From NCBI GenBank assembly GCA_026397725.1, contig JAPLUI010000256.1, positions 1 to 53,995 of the forward strand: DNA of 53,995 nt, given 5' to 3'. The position numbers were made by a program, and so were the translations under genes. The notes beneath the pieces were generated by a model. It made no database searches and was not told where the DNA came from. It saw only the letters and a list, made by a program, of their open reading frames with translations. Shown piece by piece: positions 52,131 through 53,995 of this stretch (position 1 is the first letter of the stretch; each line of letters opens with the position of its first letter). The stretch comes from Verrucomicrobiota bacterium (GTDB taxonomy: Bacteria; Verrucomicrobiota; Verrucomicrobiia; Verrucomicrobiales; Akkermansiaceae).

Positions 52131-52724
52131 ATGGCCACGTCGCGTACCGCCAGCCGGTCCCGCCAAACCGCGGAAACTCACATCGAGCTTGCCCTCAACC
52201 TGGATGGCTCGGGCGTGGCTGCCATTGATACCGGCATCCCGTTCTTCGACCACATGCTCACCTTGTTGGCCAAGCATGGCTTGTTTGATCTAACCGTGAC
52301 CGCCAGGGGCGACCTGGCGGTGGATTTCCATCACACCGTGGAGGACACCGGCATTGTCATCGGCGAGTGCCTGCGCGAGGCGCTTGGCGACAAGCAGGGT
52401 ATCTGCCGCTACGGCTGCGCCTATCTGCCCATGGATGAATCCCTCGCCCGCGTGGTCGTCGATCTCAGCAACCGTCCGCAGCTCGAGTTCCGCGCTCCCG
52501 CCGGCACGCCCTCGGCCCCGAATTTCCCCTTCACCCTGGTCGAGGAATTCTGCCGTGCCGTGGCCTCCAACCTGCGGGCCAACCTGCATGTGGAGTTGCT
52601 CTATGGGCGCGACGGTCATCACATCGCGGAAGCCATCTTCAAAGGTCTGGCCCGCGCCCTGCGTGAGGCCTGCACCCGCGACCCGCGGGTCATCGGCATC
52701 CCCAGCACCAAGCAAGCGCTGTGA
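52131..52724 (+). CDS. hisB: Imidazoleglycerol-phosphate dehydratase
   Basis: A 197-residue enzyme of histidine biosynthesis that converts imidazoleglycerol phosphate to imidazoleacetol phosphate. Manganese-site motifs FFDHMLTLLAKHG near 45, DFHHTVEDTGI near 68 and DGHHIAEAIFK near 168 are complete. It is the monofunctional form without the N-terminal phosphatase of the enterobacterial enzyme. The open frame reaches 51990, but the family start is at 52131. The stop overlaps the hisH GTG by 4 bp. Confidence 0.95.
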   Translation: MATSRTASRSRQTAETHIELALNLDGSGVAAIDTGIPFFDHMLTLLAKHGLFDLTVTARGDLAVDFHHTVEDTGIVIGECLREALGDKQGICRYGCAYLPMDESLARVVVDLSNRPQLEFRAPAGTPSAPNFPFTLVEEFCRAVASNLRANLHVELLYGRDGHHIAEAIFKGLARALREACTRDPRVIGIPSTKQAL

Positions 52725-53335
52725 AGGTTTTGCTCATCGATTACGGTGCCGGCAACCTCCGCAGCGTTGCCAACGCGCTCGCCGCCCTGGGCCTCGACCC
52801 GCACGTCGCCGGAGCCCCGCCGGATCTAACCGACGCAACCCATCTGGTGCTGCCCGGAGTCGGCTCCTTCGGCGATTGCATGGCCGAATTGGCCGCCCGC
52901 GACTTGGTGGAGCCGATCCGCCAGTGGGTGCTTGCGGGCAAGCCGTATCTGGGCCTGTGCCTGGGCTATCAGATCCTGTTTGAGGCCAGCGAGGAAAGCC
53001 CCGGCGTGGCAGGCCTGGGACTGGTGCGCGGGACCGTTCGCCGCTTTGCCGAGGCCCCGGGTTTGAAGATTCCGCACATGGGATGGAACTCGGTGATGCC
53101 CCGCCGCCCCGAGGTCGGCAACTGGCATGGGCTGGGCGCGGAACCGTATTTCTATTTCGTCCACTCCTACTTTCCGGTGCCGGCAGATCCCGCCGTCATT
53201 GCGGCGGAGACTTGTTATGGTGCCGATACCTTCGCCGCAGCCATCGAGCTGCCGCAGCTCCTGGCCTGCCAGTTCCATCCCGAGAAAAGCCAGGATGCCG
53301 GCCTGCGCCTCATCCGGAATTTCCTGCGGCCCTGA
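52721..53335 (+). CDS. hisH: Imidazole glycerol phosphate synthase, glutamine amidotransferase subunit
   Basis: A 204-residue class I glutaminase subunit that feeds ammonia to HisF. It has LIDYGAGNLRSV at the start, the nucleophile Cys in GLCLGYQILFE (near 85) and His/Glu of the triad in FHPEKSQ (near 187). GTG start (52721) overlapping hisB; the two are translationally coupled. hisF and hisA do not follow in the window; the next 660 bp hold no gene, so the his genes are scattered or continue elsewhere. Confidence 0.95.
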   Translation: MKVLLIDYGAGNLRSVANALAALGLDPHVAGAPPDLTDATHLVLPGVGSFGDCMAELAARDLVEPIRQWVLAGKPYLGLCLGYQILFEASEESPGVAGLGLVRGTVRRFAEAPGLKIPHMGWNSVMPRRPEVGNWHGLGAEPYFYFVHSYFPVPADPAVIAAETCYGADTFAAAIELPQLLACQFHPEKSQDAGLRLIRNFLRP

Positions 53336-53995
53336 TTCCGCGGGGGATGGCTCGCACCCGGCGTGCCACCTCGCCAGCCAACCCTCACTCCAGCACCGCG
53401 CGGCAATGGCGCTTCGGCAGTCCCTGGCCGGCTAAGAAATGGGAACCATCGAAGTGATCCCCCCTCAGGGCTTCACGATCTCCACCGTCACCTGTCCAGG
53501 CGCGAGCCAAAGTCTGGAGTGCGGTGGGAAGGGCGCAGCCCGCCACAGCGCTTTGGCTGAACCGTTAGAGCTGCGGGGTTCCCATGGAGCACGCCGAAGG
53601 TTTCAACATTCAACATTCAACTTCCAACATTCAATGATCAAGTAAGAACAAGAAATGCCACCGCATCGGCACTGCTGCCACCCAAAACCCATGCGCGGAT
53701 GATTCGCGAATTCGTCTGAAACGCCAAACAAGTGCCAACTCATTTTCCGCCGGGATCAGGAACTGTGGTGCTGCGTGCCATGGCCGTGGAACCCGCACAC
53801 CGCCGGAATCTCATTCCACAGTTCCTGATCTCGGTGGAAAATGATTTGGCACACTTGCACGCGGTTCCCGGGCTTGAATGGTCATGCGGGACGAAGATGA
53901 CCACGGATGAAGAGGATTACACGGATTGCACGGATTAAGAATTAGGGATGGGATGAAGGCGGGACTTGGGGGGATGGATCGGGAGAAATAAACGA
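53336..53995. other. Non-coding right end with short tandem repeats
   Basis: No convincing gene. At 53602-53636 a 7-bp unit TTCAACA is repeated about five times with small changes. At 53914-53938 CACGGATT-type units recur. An inverted-repeat element lies at 53729-53857 (listed separately). Open frames here are short and lack family-like features. Confidence 0.5.
53729..53857. repeat. Imperfect 40-bp inverted repeat, MITE-like or structured RNA element
   Basis: Left arm 53729-53768 (CAAGTGCCAACTCATTTTCC ... ATCAGGAACTGTGG) matches the reverse complement of right arm 53816-53857 with one 2-nt gap and a few changes, around a 47-bp centre. This is a long hairpin in either strand. No transposase gene is near, and no clear target duplication is visible. 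Confidence 0.6.

Noticed and set aside
1..53995. CRISPR array, rRNA genes or a classic riboswitch
   Set aside because: No regularly spaced identical repeats, no rRNA-like sequence, and no recognisable riboswitch upstream of ribF or the his genes.

Overview
This window looks like a chromosomal piece of a member of the Verrucomicrobiota (Planctomycetes-Verrucomicrobia-Chlamydiae group). The reasons are high GC, PEP-CTERM exported proteins, very large LamG/Ig-type secreted proteins, a secreted alpha-L-fucosidase and GH2 enzyme, and a complete Planctomycetes-Verrucomicrobia (PV) type bacterial microcompartment (BMC) operon. This placement is by gene content only.

Layout. (1) About 1-9,770 is a minus-strand genomic island. 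Its intact leading part is an SbcD/Mre11-like nuclease, an SbcC/YhaN-like ATPase and an SNF2 helicase. Behind these come a shortened PLD-like gene, an AbiEi-like (DUF6088) gene, an internally deleted AlbA_2 gene and the N-terminal stub of a large Eco57I-type methylase. The right edge carries the 3' half of a tRNA-Pro, cut exactly at the anticodon loop, which is what a tRNA attachment-site duplication leaves. (2) 10,000-15,000: GH29 alpha-L-fucosidase and GH2 glycosidase operon. (3) 15,250-16,415: a small two-gene cassette with a nucleotidyltransferase-like protein. (4) 16,700-24,300: two giant exported LamG-repeat proteins, with a sugar-porter remnant upstream. (5) 25,000-26,800: a PEP-CTERM protein and a DeoR regulator. 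(6) 26,900-33,700: the BMC operon (PduL, three BMC-H, acetate kinase-like protein, three BMC-P, CoA-acylating aldehyde dehydrogenase, class II aldolase), followed by ribF. (7) 34,650-44,050 (minus): nagA, a PEP-CTERM P-domain protein, two arylsulfotransferase-like exported proteins (one with a dockerin) and a choice-of-anchor-like protein. (8) 44,290-53,335: an FHA-like ABC transporter, a ParA-like ATPase, a DUF255 protein without its CxxC, a secreted helical protein, then hisB and hisH. (9) The right end is non-coding with an inverted-repeat element.

How parts fit together. Fucosidase would release L-fucose outside the cytoplasm. In the cytoplasm the BMC aldolase would yield lactaldehyde, which the encapsulated dehydrogenase, PduL and the kinase would turn into an acid plus ATP. 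Fucose isomerase, fuculokinase and lactate dehydrogenase are not in the window. A 41-bp element with 21-bp-spaced TTCGCA repeats lies in front of both the fucosidase operon and the LamG operon, so these two are probably co-regulated by a factor not encoded here.

Most interesting unexplained items: the partly eroded defence-like island with in-frame deletions, the shared 41-bp element, the tRNA-Pro fragment, the nucleotidyltransferase-like two-gene cassette, and the tendency of rare leucine codons to sit inside GTTAG/CTAAC.
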